Notes: generated from the letters alone by a model not told the origin. DNA of 64,000 bases from Chryseobacterium gotjawalense (GCF_030012525.1 NZ_CP124855.1:868001-932000); one strand, 5' to 3'; shown: positions 9,458 through 19,037, counted from the first letter of the stretch. A program made the numbers and translations.

Positions 9458-10207
9458 ATGGGAAAAACATTAGAAATTATCGATGTTAAAAGAGACTTTA
9501 AAATGGGCGAAGAAACGGTTCATGCTTTACGGGGCGTAAGTTTCAGCGTAGAAGAAGGTGAATTCGTAACCATCATGGGCCACAGCGGTTCGGGAAAAAC
9601 TACGATGCTCAATATTTTAGGCTGCCTGGATAAACCTACAGAAGGAGATTATTTTCTGGATGGCGTGAATGTAAAAAATTTAGACAAAGACCAACTCGCC
9701 CGTTTAAGAAATGAAAAAATAGGTTTTGTTTTTCAGTCTTACAATTTACTCGCCCGAACTTCCGCATTGGAAAACGTGGAGCTTCCTCTTTTGTACAATC
9801 CAAAAATATCGGCTCAGGAAAGATATGACCGTTCTGTAAAATCCCTGGAAACCGTAAAATTATCAGACCGGATCAATTACCTTCCGAACCAGATGTCGGG
9901 TGGGCAGCAACAGCGGGTTGCCATTGCAAGAGCATTAGTCAACCAACCTGTAATGATTTTAGCTGATGAAGCCACCGGAAATCTGGATACCAGAACGTCC
10001 TATGAAATTATGACTTTGATCCAGGAACTTAACCAACAGGGCAAAACCATCGTCTTCGTTACGCATGAAGCCGACATTGCGGTATTCAGTTCAAGAACAA
10101 TTACGTTGAAAGACGGAAAAGTGATTAAAGATGTGAAAAATGAAAATATTAAAAATGCAAAGGAAGCACTGAACAGTCTGCCGGTAGAAATTGAGGATAA
10201 AACCTAA
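9458..10207 (+). CDS. MacB/LolD-type ABC transporter ATP-binding protein
   Basis: The protein has 249 residues. Walker A is GHSGSGKT (41-48), the Q-loop lies in [10 protein letters not shown], the signature is MSGGQQQR (146-153), Walker B is MILADEAT (166-173) and the switch His is in [10 protein letters not shown]. The sequence is typical of the ATPases that drive FtsX-like mechanotransmission permeases. It sits 11 bp after the adaptor and 3 bp before the permease, as a separate polypeptide rather than fused as in E. coli MacB. Confidence 0.95.
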   Translation: MGKTLEIIDVKRDFKMGEETVHALRGVSFSVEEGEFVTIMGHSGSGKTTMLNILGCLDKPTEGDYFLDGVNVKNLDKDQLARLRNEKIGFVFQSYNLLARTSALENVELPLLYNPKISAQERYDRSVKSLETVKLSDRINYLPNQMSGGQQQRVAIARALVNQPVMILADEATGNLDTRTSYEIMTLIQELNQQGKTIVFVTHEADIAVFSSRTITLKDGKVIKDVKNENIKNAKEALNSLPVEIEDKT

Positions 10208-10210
10208 AAA

Positions 10211-11440
10211 ATGAAACTTTCAAATTTATTTAAAATTGCCTGGAAAGCCATTCTTCGAAATAAACTTCGGGCTTTTCTTACCATGCTCGGGATTATCATC
10301 GGTGTAGCTTCTGTGATTGCGATGACCGCAATTGGCGAAGGTTCCAAAAGAAGCATCAGCAGTCAGCTTTCTTCCATGGGATCCAATATGATCAACATCC
10401 GGCCTACCAGTAATGTGAATGTGTCCGGTGGCGCGAGAATCGGTGCATCAGGATTGCAGAGTTTAAAAACGACCGATGTAGAAGCCATTATAAAAGGGGC
10501 TCCGGATGTCTCCTACGTTTCTCCGGCAGTACAGACCAACGGCCAGTCGATTAACGGTCCCAGTAACTGGCCTACCCAACTTCAGGGCGTGAATGCAGAT
10601 TATTTTAAAATCCGCGACTGGAAACTGTCAGAAGGTGCTTTTTTCACTTCTAAAGATGTTGTGGCTTCTAATAAAGTTTGTTTAATTGGCCAAACCGTAT
10701 TTTCTAATTTATTTCCAGGTGGGGACGACCCCATCGGAAAAGTGATTCGGTTTAATAAAATCCCGATGACCATTATCGGTGTGCTGGAAACCAAAGGTGC
10801 CAATACTTTTGGGCAGGATCAGGACGATGTCATTATAGCCCCTTTTAATACCGTGCAACGAAGATTTTTGGGAATCAATTATGTTCAGACTATTTACGCC
10901 TCTTCAACCAGCGAAAGCACTTCCTCACAAGCATCTGATGAGATTTCACAGATTCTTCGGAAACAACACCATCTTTCTGCTGACGGAAGTAATGATGACT
11001 TTTCGGTGAGAACCCAGGCAGAACTGATTGCAACCATGAGTTCTACAAGCCAGCTCTTAACCGTTCTGTTATCCGCGATTGCTGGAATATCTCTTTTGGT
11101 CGGCGGAATCGGGATTATGAACATTATGTACGTTTCCGTAACAGAAAGAACCAAAGAAATTGGTTTGCGGATGTCCATTGGTGCGCGCGGAAAAGACATT
11201 TTATTTCAGTTTCTCATCGAAGCCATTATGATCAGCGTGTCCGGCGGCATCATCGGTGTAATACTGGGAATTTCTGTCACGAAAATGGTGACTGCATTTC
11301 TGGGCTGGCCCACTTTTATCACCGAATCTTCTATTATCCTTTCCTTTTTTGTCTGTGCCATAACGGGGGTGTTCTTCGGATATTATCCGGCATTGAAAGC
11401 CTCAAAACTGGATCCGATCGAAGCCTTGAGATATGAATAA
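10211..11440 (+). CDS. MacB/FtsX-family ABC transporter permease
   Basis: This 409-residue inner-membrane protein has the MacB topology: one N-terminal helix (LRAFLTMLGIIIGVASVIAM), a large periplasmic MacB_PCD domain (about 45-270), and three C-terminal helices containing GGIGIMNIMYVSVTERTKEI. It ends with the conserved P-A-KASKLDPIEALRYE tail. With the three preceding genes it forms a complete tripartite exporter. Candidate substrates are macrolides, lipopeptides or other amphipathic molecules; the actual one is unknown. Confidence 0.95.
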   Translation: MKLSNLFKIAWKAILRNKLRAFLTMLGIIIGVASVIAMTAIGEGSKRSISSQLSSMGSNMINIRPTSNVNVSGGARIGASGLQSLKTTDVEAIIKGAPDVSYVSPAVQTNGQSINGPSNWPTQLQGVNADYFKIRDWKLSEGAFFTSKDVVASNKVCLIGQTVFSNLFPGGDDPIGKVIRFNKIPMTIIGVLETKGANTFGQDQDDVIIAPFNTVQRRFLGINYVQTIYASSTSESTSSQASDEISQILRKQHHLSADGSNDDFSVRTQAELIATMSSTSQLLTVLLSAIAGISLLVGGIGIMNIMYVSVTERTKEIGLRMSIGARGKDILFQFLIEAIMISVSGGIIGVILGISVTKMVTAFLGWPTFITESSIILSFFVCAITGVFFGYYPALKASKLDPIEALRYE

Positions 11441-11649
11441 AAAGTCCTGAATCATGTACAACACCGACTCTGGTATTCGGAATCTCTTCCATTTTCTCCG
11501 GCAGTATTTTTAGCTTTTTCAATGAAAAAAAATTTTCACGGTGAAATGATAAAGACTATTTTTACAAATAGAACATGGATCATGTTTGCCGAAGTAATTT
11601 GGCAATCAGCAGTATGATTAAACCAAAAGCCCGAACCGAAAATCCAGTC

Positions 11650-14241
11650 ATGAGTAAACTTAAGAAAATACCTTTCCATAAAATAATTTCAAAAATTCGG
11701 TGGCAGGAACTCCTTGCTGTTCTGATTCTTTTTCTTGCTTTTGTATTTTTCAGAAGCGAAAGAAAAGAAATGGCCGCAATCATTCCTCAAATTCAACATG
11801 CAAAACCGCTGTGGATTCTGGCAGGAATTTTTCTTACCTTCATCTACGTTCTTCTCCAATCGCTGATGTACGTTACCAGTTTCCGATCGGTTGGTGTACG
11901 GTTGAAACTTATTGATGCGGTAGAATTATTTCTAAAAAGAAATTTCCTGAGTGTTTTCCTTCCGGCTGGCGGAATCAGTTCTCTGGCTTATACGCCACGA
12001 CAGATGAAACGGCAGAATTTTGATAAAAACAGCATTCATAAAGCCAGTGCTATTTATGGATTTGTAGGAATTCTTACCGTTTTTGTGGTCGGTATTCCGG
12101 TAGTTGGATATGCCGCCGTTGTCAATAAAGATTTCGGGGAATCCGGATTCTGGTTAATCGCAGTGGGGATTTTTATCGGTTCCGTTTTTTGGCTGGTCAA
12201 TTCACTTCGTACGAAAGGGATTTTTTATCAGTTTCTAAAAAAGCGTTTTCCCAAAAAAATCAGTAGTATTGATGAAATTTTCGGTGGCGAAATCTCTCCA
12301 AAACATTTTATTGTAACCATCTTAATTTCCATCTTAATTGAATTTTGCGGGATATTTCATTTGCTGATGGCCATGTTTGCATTTGGAGCAACCGGTTCCT
12401 TTTCTGCAGCGGCGGTAGGTTATACGATTTCAGTTTTGCTGATGTTGGTTTCTCCATTTTTAAGGGGTTTGGGCGCGGTAGAATTTACTTTGATTTACAT
12501 TTTGGCAAACTTCGGATTTTCTCACAGTCAGGGTTTAGGAATCACTTTACTGTACAGGGTTTTCGAGTTTTGGCTGCCTTTGTTACTGGGTCTTTTTGCA
12601 TTCATCTGGAAAGGCAGAAAAATAGTGGCCAGAATTCTTCCTGCCCTTGCCATTTTTGTACTGGGACTGATCAATATTATTTCGGTGATTACCCCACCAC
12701 TTGCAGAGCGTTTGAAAATCGGAAAAATGTATCTTCCTGCCGAATTGATGCATTTGTCTAAAATATTGACGTTAATCGCGGGAATCCTTTTGTTGGTTAC
12801 TTCTGCTTATCTTTTGCGGGGTTTAAAACGGGGGTGGTATTTTGCACTCGCCCTGGCGATAATCTCTTTTTTTGGAAACATCATCAAAGCGCTCGATTAT
12901 GAAGAATCGATGGTTGCTTTAGCTATTATCCTTATGCTGATAATGAGCAGAAAGGAATATGTTTTAAAGACGAACAGAAAATATTTAAGACGTGGTTTTT
13001 CCTGGTTTTTAGGACTTTTTGCTGCCGTGATCCTTTTTAATTTTCTGAGCTTTTACTTTATTGACAAACAGCATTTCGGTGTAGATTTCACCTGGGAAGA
13101 GTCTCTTTATTACACGCTGAACAGTTTTCTGCTTTTTAAGGATACAGGGCTGAATCCGAGAACCGGATTTGCCAGAGATTTTGAATACATCAATTATTTT
13201 CTTGGCATCATTTCCTGGCTGTTGCTCTTTTTTTCTGTCTTTAATGTTCGGAGACTGGTCAGCGACAAAGAAAGTTTCAGCGATGTTGAGGAAGCACAAA
13301 ATCTGGTACAGATGTATGGAACTTCATCCCTTGATTTCTTTAAAACAGCAAAAGAAAAGCAGTTCTACTTTTCTGATGAGGTTGAAGGTTTTGTTTCTTA
13401 CAGCGCTGCAAACCCGTTTGCTTTCGTACTCGAAGAGCCGGTTTGTGCCGAAGAAAATAAAGAAAAAATGATACAGGAATTTGAAGATTTCTGCACAAAG
13501 AACGGTTTAAAATCCATTTATTACAGAATTGATGAACAAAGTTTATACCTCTTTAAACCTTTAAAAAAACAGAAACTGTTTATTGGTCAGGAAGCGATTT
13601 TGAATACCGAAACCTTCAAACTGGAAGGCAAAGACCGAAAATCTTTAAGAAACAGCCTGAATGCTTTAAGCAAAAAAGGGTACACCTCAGAAATTCTTCA
13701 CCGCCCGCAAAGTGAAGAAATTCTCAATGAGATTCAAAGTATTTCAAATGAATGGCTTAAGGAATTCGACAAGGAAGAAATGGTATTTTCGCAGGGAATG
13801 TTTGACCGCGCTGAAATCGAAAAACAGGATTTAATCGTCATCAAAAATGAAGCGGGAAAAATCGAAGCCTTTCTTAATATTATTCCGGATTTCGCACCCG
13901 AAGAATGCACTTATGATCTAATCCGCAAAACAGTCACGGCTCCAAACGGAAGTATGGATGCGATGATTGTGAAATTAATAGAATATGCCAGGTCCAAAAA
14001 ACTGATGTACATCAATCTTGGACTAACGCCTCTGGGGGGAATGAAACAACCCGATAATACGGCAGAGGAAATCCTGAAGTTTGTTTATAACCGACTTGGA
14101 AGTTTTAAACATTATCAGAGCCTGCGTGATTTCAAAGAAAAATATGCCGATCAATGGGAAAATAAATATTTGATGTATGGCAATGATTTTGATTTATTGC
14201 AAATACCGGCTGCTTTAAATAAAATCACAAAACCAAAATGA
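11650..14241 (+). CDS. mprF: MprF-like phosphatidylglycerol lysyltransferase/flippase
   Basis: The N-terminal half is a long series of transmembrane helices (the UPF0104 flippase region). The C-terminal third (about 560-850) is a cytosolic DUF2156/GNAT-like aminoacyl transferase domain, with LEGKDRKSLRNSLNALSKKG and MYINLGLTPLGGM. MprF enzymes transfer an amino acid from aminoacyl-tRNA to phosphatidylglycerol and flip the product outward, giving cationic-peptide resistance. I chose the start at 11650 (MSKLKKIPFHKI); an in-frame ATG at 11575 would add 25 polar residues. The 3' end overlaps the next gene by 4 bp (ATGA), so the two are translationally coupled. Confidence 0.88.
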   Translation: MSKLKKIPFHKIISKIRWQELLAVLILFLAFVFFRSERKEMAAIIPQIQHAKPLWILAGIFLTFIYVLLQSLMYVTSFRSVGVRLKLIDAVELFLKRNFLSVFLPAGGISSLAYTPRQMKRQNFDKNSIHKASAIYGFVGILTVFVVGIPVVGYAAVVNKDFGESGFWLIAVGIFIGSVFWLVNSLRTKGIFYQFLKKRFPKKISSIDEIFGGEISPKHFIVTILISILIEFCGIFHLLMAMFAFGATGSFSAAAVGYTISVLLMLVSPFLRGLGAVEFTLIYILANFGFSHSQGLGITLLYRVFEFWLPLLLGLFAFIWKGRKIVARILPALAIFVLGLINIISVITPPLAERLKIGKMYLPAELMHLSKILTLIAGILLLVTSAYLLRGLKRGWYFALALAIISFFGNIIKALDYEESMVALAIILMLIMSRKEYVLKTNRKYLRRGFSWFLGLFAAVILFNFLSFYFIDKQHFGVDFTWEESLYYTLNSFLLFKDTGLNPRTGFARDFEYINYFLGIISWLLLFFSVFNVRRLVSDKESFSDVEEAQNLVQMYGTSSLDFFKTAKEKQFYFSDEVEGFVSYSAANPFAFVLEEPVCAEENKEKMIQEFEDFCTKNGLKSIYYRIDEQSLYLFKPLKKQKLFIGQEAILNTETFKLEGKDRKSLRNSLNALSKKGYTSEILHRPQSEEILNEIQSISNEWLKEFDKEEMVFSQGMFDRAEIEKQDLIVIKNEAGKIEAFLNIIPDFAPEECTYDLIRKTVTAPNGSMDAMIVKLIEYARSKKLMYINLGLTPLGGMKQPDNTAEEILKFVYNRLGSFKHYQSLRDFKEKYADQWENKYLMYGNDFDLLQIPAALNKITKPK

Positions 14242-14909
14242 AAAAACCAGCACTAATCCTCAGTATATTTTCGCTGTTGATTTTATTTTCCTGTCAAAAC
14301 ACCTCCAGTTTTCCAGTGTCTGAATGGAACAGCAGCAGTGATAAACCAATTATTTTTTATATCAGCGGCGACGCGGGATTCAATACTTTTTCGAAAACGT
14401 TTTCTCAGGAACTTCACCGGCATGGTTACGATGTTTTTGCACTGAATACCAAAAAATATTTCTGGAATAAAAAGACACCTTCAAGAGCTTCGAAAGACAC
14501 CGAAAATTATCTTAAACAAGCCATAAAAGACCGGGCCAATAAAAAGATAATCATCATTGGCTATTCCTACGGCGCAGATGTAGCTCCGTTTATTTATAAC
14601 CGTTTCGACCGTGATTTTCAGAAAAACATTCAGGATTTAATCATCATCGGCCCCTCTAAAGTAAATGATTTTGAAATTCATCTTGAAGAATATGTCACCG
14701 GCCACATGCAACACGGATTCAGCGTGGTCAACGAAATCAATCAGCTGAAAAATGTACCTTTTACTTTAGTAGTGAGCGATCTGGAGAGAGCATATTTCCC
14801 TAAAAATCAAATAATGCTAAAGAATTACCAATTTCTGCACCTTCCTGGCAACCATCACTTTGGCGGTAATACCAAAATGCTTGCAGATGCTATTATTAAA
14901 TATTTTTAG
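14238..14909 (+). CDS. AcvB/VirJ-family alpha/beta-hydrolase lipoprotein
   Basis: This 223-residue protein begins with a lipoprotein signal (LLILFSC), so it is probably anchored in the periplasm. It has the VirJ/AcvB hydrolase pattern: FYISGDAGFNTFSKTF near the N-terminus, a nucleophile elbow GYSYGAD with S110, and a C-terminal His in HLPGNHHFGG. In Agrobacterium and Rhizobium, AcvB/AtvA is encoded with the MprF homologue LpiA and hydrolyses lysyl-phosphatidylglycerol. The overlap with an mprF-like gene here points to the same role; the enzyme assignment is inference from family and context. Confidence 0.85.
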   Translation: MKKPALILSIFSLLILFSCQNTSSFPVSEWNSSSDKPIIFYISGDAGFNTFSKTFSQELHRHGYDVFALNTKKYFWNKKTPSRASKDTENYLKQAIKDRANKKIIIIGYSYGADVAPFIYNRFDRDFQKNIQDLIIIGPSKVNDFEIHLEEYVTGHMQHGFSVVNEINQLKNVPFTLVVSDLERAYFPKNQIMLKNYQFLHLPGNHHFGGNTKMLADAIIKYF

Positions 14910-14952
14910 ATCCCGAAACCATCAGATATTTCTTAAATTTCATTCGTTCCGT

Positions 14953-14985
14953 TTTGATATATTAAAAAAAATCCACTTATATTTG
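14953..14985 (+). promoter_or_regulatory. Two-element promoter for the HD-domain gene
   Basis: TTTG at 14953-14956 and TATATTTG at 14978-14985 are separated by 21 bp, an excellent match to the flavobacterial sigma-A promoter. The ATG follows 29 bp after the -7 box. Confidence 0.6.
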
Positions 14986-15014
14986 ATCTGTTAACTGCTT
15001 TAATTTAGATTACA

Positions 15015-15458
15015 ATGACCAAAGACGAATTGCTCAGCAAAGCCATTAAACTGGCCCAAAAAGCCCATAAAGGACAAACCGATAAATTCGGAAGTCCCTA
15101 TATCGGTCATGTGATGCGCGTAATGAATGCCGGAAACACCTATGACGAAAAAATCGTTGGCGCATTGCATGATTTGATCGAAGACTGCCCCGAAATCACC
15201 TACGAAACTTTAAGTGACGAAGGATTTACAGAAGAGTTGATTTTTGCAGTTAAATGTCTCACCAAACACCCAACCGATATCGACTATATGGAATTTATCA
15301 AAAAAACTGAGCAATCAAGGCTTGCTGTTTCGGTAAAGTTAAATGACCTGCAGGATAATATGAGTTTAACCAGATTTAATCATCCTATCACCGAACGGGA
15401 CATGAAACGGCTGAATAAATATTTAACAGCTTATCTTTATTTAAAGGAAAAATACTAA
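15015..15458 (+). CDS. Small HD-domain phosphohydrolase (SpoT/MESH1-like)
   Basis: This 147-residue protein consists only of an HD domain related to the (p)ppGpp hydrolase domain of RelA/SpoT. It has [21 protein letters not shown] (first His), [10 protein letters not shown] (HD pair) and [10 protein letters not shown] (distal Asp). Stand-alone proteins of this type (SAH/MESH1-like) hydrolyse (p)ppGpp or related nucleotides, but others act on unknown substrates. Its last 4 bp overlap the end of the convergent rluF gene. Confidence 0.85.
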   Translation: MTKDELLSKAIKLAQKAHKGQTDKFGSPYIGHVMRVMNAGNTYDEKIVGALHDLIEDCPEITYETLSDEGFTEELIFAVKCLTKHPTDIDYMEFIKKTEQSRLAVSVKLNDLQDNMSLTRFNHPITERDMKRLNKYLTAYLYLKEKY

Positions 15459-16183
15459 TCCACCGTTTTATCAGAATCCGAAACGAGCGCTTTCAGTTCG
15501 TTGACTTCAGCGTCTGTTAAATCGCGCCACTTGCCGATCGGAAGATCGAGTTTGATATTCAGGACACGGATCCTTTTCAGTTTTTTCACTTCATAACCGC
15601 AATACTCGCACATCCGGCGAATCTGGCGGTTTAAGCCCTGGGTGAGAACAATACGGAACGATAAATTATCGATCTGTTCGACTTCACATTTGTTGGTGAC
15701 CGTATCCAAAATCGGAATTCCGCCACGCATTTGTTGAAGGAATTTCGGGGTGATGGGTTTGTCAACTCTTACAATATATTCTTTACCGTGGTTATTTCTG
15801 GAGCGAAGAATTTTGTTCACAATGTCGCCATCATTGGTCAGAAGAATCAAGCCTTCACTCGGTTTATCTAATCTACCGATCGGGAAAATCCTTTTCGGAT
15901 GATTGACGAATTCGATGATATTGTCTCTTTCTCTTTTAATATCGGTCGTACAGACAATGCCAACCGGTTTATTCAAAGCGATATAAATGGGTTTTTCTTC
16001 TGTTTTTCTGATATTAATTCCGTCAACCAAGATTTCATCGTCGTCAGAAACTTTGGTTCCCATTTCAGGAACTGCTCCATTAATGATGATTCTCCCCTGC
16101 TCCAAAAGTCGGTCTGCTTCTCTGCGTGAACAGAAACCAACTTCTGAAAGGTATTTATTTATTCTAGTCTTTTCCATACTCAT
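15455..16183 (-). CDS. rluF: 23S rRNA pseudouridine synthase, RluF-like
   Basis: The protein has 242 residues. An S4 RNA-binding domain at about 3-60 ([20 protein letters not shown]) is followed by an RsuA/RluB/RluE/RluF-type synthase domain with catalytic D106 in [10 protein letters not shown]. The arrangement and the C-terminal [20 protein letters not shown] best fit RluF, which makes pseudouridine 2604 in 23S rRNA. Its 5' end overlaps the preceding outer-membrane gene by 20 bp. Confidence 0.88.
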   Translation of the reverse strand: MSMEKTRINKYLSEVGFCSRREADRLLEQGRIIINGAVPEMGTKVSDDDEILVDGINIRKTEEKPIYIALNKPVGIVCTTDIKRERDNIIEFVNHPKRIFPIGRLDKPSEGLILLTNDGDIVNKILRSRNNHGKEYIVRVDKPITPKFLQQMRGGIPILDTVTNKCEVEQIDNLSFRIVLTQGLNRQIRRMCEYCGYEVKKLKRIRVLNIKLDLPIGKWRDLTDAEVNELKALVSDSDKTVD

Positions 16184-16742
16184 TATAATTTTTGTTGCTG
16201 AAGACCGTCAACCCGTAAAATAGGCCCACAAAGGTCACTCCGGTATTTCCTAATTGCTGGCCTTCCAAATAAAAGCCACCTTGCTGGCTTAATCGTTTAC
16301 TGTGAGAAACCAATTTCCCCACTTTAATTCCAAATAAATCCGAATTGTCAACCACCGATCTGTTCAGCTGAAATCCGTAAGTTAAATCAATAAAAACAGG
16401 TTCACCATCATCGACATTAAAAAGAATTTTCGGTTGAATAATTCCGTACAAAACATGAAAATTATCTACAGTATAAGTGTATTTTAATCCGCCACCTAAA
16501 GACAAATTCGGGATAAAATTAAATCCTGCCACTGCCGAAATCCCGTAAGAAAAATCATTGGGATAATTCACAGGAGGATTGTTCGGATTGTTGTCTCTAT
16601 CTCGATTTTCTTTAATCATATTTGACAAATTAAATCCTGCACTCAATTCCGGGCTGAAATAAAAACCTTGAACAGGTCTTTTCTGCTTTTGGCTAAATCC
16701 AGAAATGGAAACCAATAAAAGTAGAAGATATATTTTTTTCAT
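16164..16742 (-). CDS. Predicted outer-membrane beta-barrel protein
   Basis: This 192-residue protein has a signal peptide ([18 protein letters not shown]). Alternating amphipathic strands rich in Gly, Phe and Tyr follow ([48 protein letters not shown]), typical of small porin-like or OmpW/OmpA-like barrels of Bacteroidetes. A polar Asn/Asp/Pro-rich segment at about 47-60 is probably a surface loop. The function is unknown. It overlaps rluF by 20 bp and is probably co-transcribed with it. Confidence 0.7.
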   Translation of the reverse strand: MKKIYLLLLLVSISGFSQKQKRPVQGFYFSPELSAGFNLSNMIKENRDRDNNPNNPPVNYPNDFSYGISAVAGFNFIPNLSLGGGLKYTYTVDNFHVLYGIIQPKILFNVDDGEPVFIDLTYGFQLNRSVVDNSDLFGIKVGKLVSHSKRLSQQGGFYLEGQQLGNTGVTFVGLFYGLTVFSNKNYNEYGKD

Positions 16743-16959
16743 TGATCGAAATTCGGTATTTTATAATGTAAAGTTAAACACAAACCGCACAAATTACCCT
16801 ACTAAAAATTAACCTTTAAGATGAAAATTAAGAAGTAATATTAATTAAGATTTCCATCGAAAACAAAGCACCTTCTCTTTTTTTATCTTTTGATTCACTT
16901 CAATAAACAGTTAACTTTTTTGCCTTTTGTGGTTTAAAACTCACAGTTCAAATTTTTCT

Positions 16960-17664
16960 CTATATATTAAAGTCTTCAAAACGATATTCATTTTCCAGAT
17001 ATTCTGAACTTCCATTTTCGATAGAATATTCACCGATCTTTGTTCGGCGAAGATTGGTGAGATACGCTCCCACTCCTAAATCCTGCCCGATATCGTGCGC
17101 CAGACTCCGGATATAAGTTCCTTTCGAACAACCGACGGTAAATCTAACGAAAGGCAATTCGATCACAATATCTTTGATATAGTTAATGGTCGTTTTACGG
17201 GATTTCATTTCGACTTCTTTTCCTGCTCTGGCTAAGTCGTACGCGCGGTTTCCTTCAATTTTAATGGCGGAGAAAACAGGCGGTTTCTGATCGATTTCGC
17301 CCAGAAATTTATTTAAAGTTTCGTTGATCTGAACTTCTGTAATATTTGAAATATCCTGAGGAAGAATTTCAGGTTTTTCGGTGTCGTAAGATTCTGTCTG
17401 AACTCCTATTTTTATTTCAGTGAAATATTCTTTCGGAGCATCTTGAATTTCTGGAATTATTTTGGTGAATTTTCCCGTGCAAACGATTAAAAGCCCTGTC
17501 GCCCGCGGATCCAAAGTTCCGGCGTGCCCGATCTTGAATTTCTTCGGAAGATTAAATTCACTTTTGAGTTTATATTTCAGTTTGTTTACGGCTTGAAAGC
17601 TCGTCCAATCCAGAGGTTTGTCGAGGAGTATTATCTGTCCTTCTAAGAAATCGGTATCAGTCAT
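16960..17664 (-). CDS. truB: tRNA pseudouridine(55) synthase TruB
   Basis: The protein has 234 residues. Catalytic Asp52 lies in the motif GHAGTLDPRATGLL; LLDKPLDWTSFQAVNK and KGTYIRSLAHDIGQDLG are further TruB hallmarks. It converts U55 to pseudouridine in the T-loop of tRNAs. It is the most distal gene of the ftsX-DUF3098-uppP-truB series, separated from uppP by a palindromic repeat element. Confidence 0.96.
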   Translation of the reverse strand: MTDTDFLEGQIILLDKPLDWTSFQAVNKLKYKLKSEFNLPKKFKIGHAGTLDPRATGLLIVCTGKFTKIIPEIQDAPKEYFTEIKIGVQTESYDTEKPEILPQDISNITEVQINETLNKFLGEIDQKPPVFSAIKIEGNRAYDLARAGKEVEMKSRKTTINYIKDIVIELPFVRFTVGCSKGTYIRSLAHDIGQDLGVGAYLTNLRRTKIGEYSIENGSSEYLENEYRFEDFNI

Positions 17665-17695
17665 TTTATAAAACTAAATTGGTGAGTAGTTCTGC

Positions 17696-17790
17696 CTTGC
17701 AGCCCGACCTGAGTGGAGCTCTTTTGTATTGTTGGCTGAGCCAAGCCGAAGCCAACAATACAAAAAGCGGGAACGGAGGGCGGAAATGTC
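17696..17790. repeat. Palindromic intergenic element (REP-like) between uppP and truB
   Basis: A long hairpin has arms at 17721-17737 (CTTTTGTATTGTTGGCT) and 17750-17767. It is flanked by GCCCGACCTGAGTGGAG on the left and GCGGGAACGGAGGGCGG on the right, whose outer ends are also complementary (GCCC/GGGC). It resembles the element at 23614-23715 in layout. It may act as a terminator or attenuator within the minus-strand gene series. Confidence 0.6.
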
Positions 17791-17803
17791 TGCCCAAATA
17801 AAA

Positions 17804-18622
17804 TTATTTAAACTGTGTAAAATAGATCAATAAAACGATTCCCACGATAATCCGGTACCAACCCCAAGGTTTGAAACCGTATTTATTCAGCAAGCCAATA
17901 AACGATTTTATCGCGATTAAAGCGACGATGAATGCCACAATATTTCCCACAAAAAACGCAATAATATTATCGGAAGACGATAGAATCATCTCATATCCTT
18001 TCATGGGAGCTGCGGTTTCTTTCCCCCAGGTTTTTACAAAAACTGAATATACGGTCACCGCCAACATGGTCGGAACTGCCAGGAAGAATGAAAATTCTGC
18101 TGCGGCTTTACGCGTCAAACCTTGTGACATTCCACCGATGATGGAGGCGGCACTTCTACTCGTTCCCGGCATCATCGCGAGACATTGCCAAAAACCAACG
18201 ATCACGGCTTTCTTGATCGACATGTCTTTTTCATCATCAATTGTTGGATTTTTAAACCAGGAATCAGAGAAGAGTAAAACGACTCCGCCTAATACTAATA
18301 CCGCTGAGATGGCAATTTGGTTCCCCAAAATCGCTTCAATTTTATCATCGAAAAGATATCCTAAAACCAAAGCTGGAATTACGGCAAAAGCCAGTTTATA
18401 ATAAAATTTTAAATGTTTGAAATCAAAAAACTTTTTCCAATAGGCAAAAACGACGGCTAAAATTGCTCCGAACTGAATGGAAACCTGAAACATTTTTAGA
18501 AATTCGGTTTCTTCCATGCCCATTAACGCTGCGGTAAAACCCATGTGTGCGGTTGATGAAACGGGAAGGAATTCGGTAAGTCCTTCAATAATTGCAATGA
18601 TGATTGCTTTGAATAAATCCAT
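17804..18622 (-). CDS. uppP: Undecaprenyl-diphosphatase UppP (BacA)
   Basis: This 272-residue, highly hydrophobic integral membrane protein carries both BacA signatures: EGLTEFLPVSSTAHM at about 14-28 and PGTSRSAASIIGG. It recycles undecaprenyl pyrophosphate to the monophosphate carrier for peptidoglycan and polysaccharide assembly and is linked to bacitracin tolerance. It follows the DUF3098 and ftsX genes. Confidence 0.96.
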   Translation of the reverse strand: MDLFKAIIIAIIEGLTEFLPVSSTAHMGFTAALMGMEETEFLKMFQVSIQFGAILAVVFAYWKKFFDFKHLKFYYKLAFAVIPALVLGYLFDDKIEAILGNQIAISAVLVLGGVVLLFSDSWFKNPTIDDEKDMSIKKAVIVGFWQCLAMMPGTSRSAASIIGGMSQGLTRKAAAEFSFFLAVPTMLAVTVYSVFVKTWGKETAAPMKGYEMILSSSDNIIAFFVGNIVAFIVALIAIKSFIGLLNKYGFKPWGWYRIIVGIVLLIYFTQFK

Positions 18623-18680
18623 TAGTTATGATATTAAAAAACTCTTCGGCAGGCTCAGAGTAAAATGATTATTAAAAAAA

Positions 18681-18710
18681 ACTTTGTCAAAGTTAGAACT
18701 TTGACAAAGT
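18681..18710. repeat. 30-bp palindrome between uppP and the DUF3098 gene
   Basis: ACTTTGTCAAAGTT and AACTTTGACAAAGT are perfect inverted arms of 14 bp around a 2-bp centre. Each arm also contains an internal TTTG-TCAAA symmetry. There is no T run on the minus strand, so it is not a classical terminator; it looks like a dispersed palindromic element. Confidence 0.55.
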
Positions 18711-18731
18711 GGGTAATTATTGGTGAATATT

Positions 18732-19034
18732 TTAATTCTTGTTTCTTTTCAGGATGGCGTACACTTCTACGACAAAACCGGCAATGACCAACATGGGCGC
18801 AATGCGGATTCTGCGGATAGAAAAAATACCTTCATTCCAGACGTTGGGATCGTATTTCCCATCAACGGTATTGGCATCAGCTCCCATCATTAAAAGAAAT
18901 CCGGCGATAATTAATGCCAATCCAATTAACATGAATCTGTAGTTTTCTTTACCGAAATAGAACGGATTACTTTCGGAAACTTCGACGGATTTACCAATAG
19001 AATCTCCAGAGAATTTTTTATTTTTTGTGCTCAT
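18732..19034 (-). CDS. DUF3098 small membrane protein
   Basis: This 100-residue protein has a polar N-terminus, then NPFYFGKENYRFMLIGLALI and two transmembrane helices separated by a loop with YDPNVWNEGIFSIRRI. That is the DUF3098 family of Bacteroidetes, characteristically encoded between ftsX and uppP. Its job is unknown; the location suggests a cell-envelope or division-related role. It starts 3 bp after the ftsX stop. Confidence 0.9.
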   Translation of the reverse strand: MSTKNKKFSGDSIGKSVEVSESNPFYFGKENYRFMLIGLALIIAGFLLMMGADANTVDGKYDPNVWNEGIFSIRRIRIAPMLVIAGFVVEVYAILKRNKN

Positions 19035-19037
19035 TTT

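Noticed and set aside
11575..11649. Longer N-terminus for the MprF-like protein
   Set aside because: The extra 25 residues are polar, start with an unusual DHVCRSN sequence and precede the typical basic start MSKLKKIPFHKI; retained only as an alternative.
17871..18401. 176-codon plus-strand ORF across uppP
   Set aside because: It is antisense to uppP, which has both BacA signatures.
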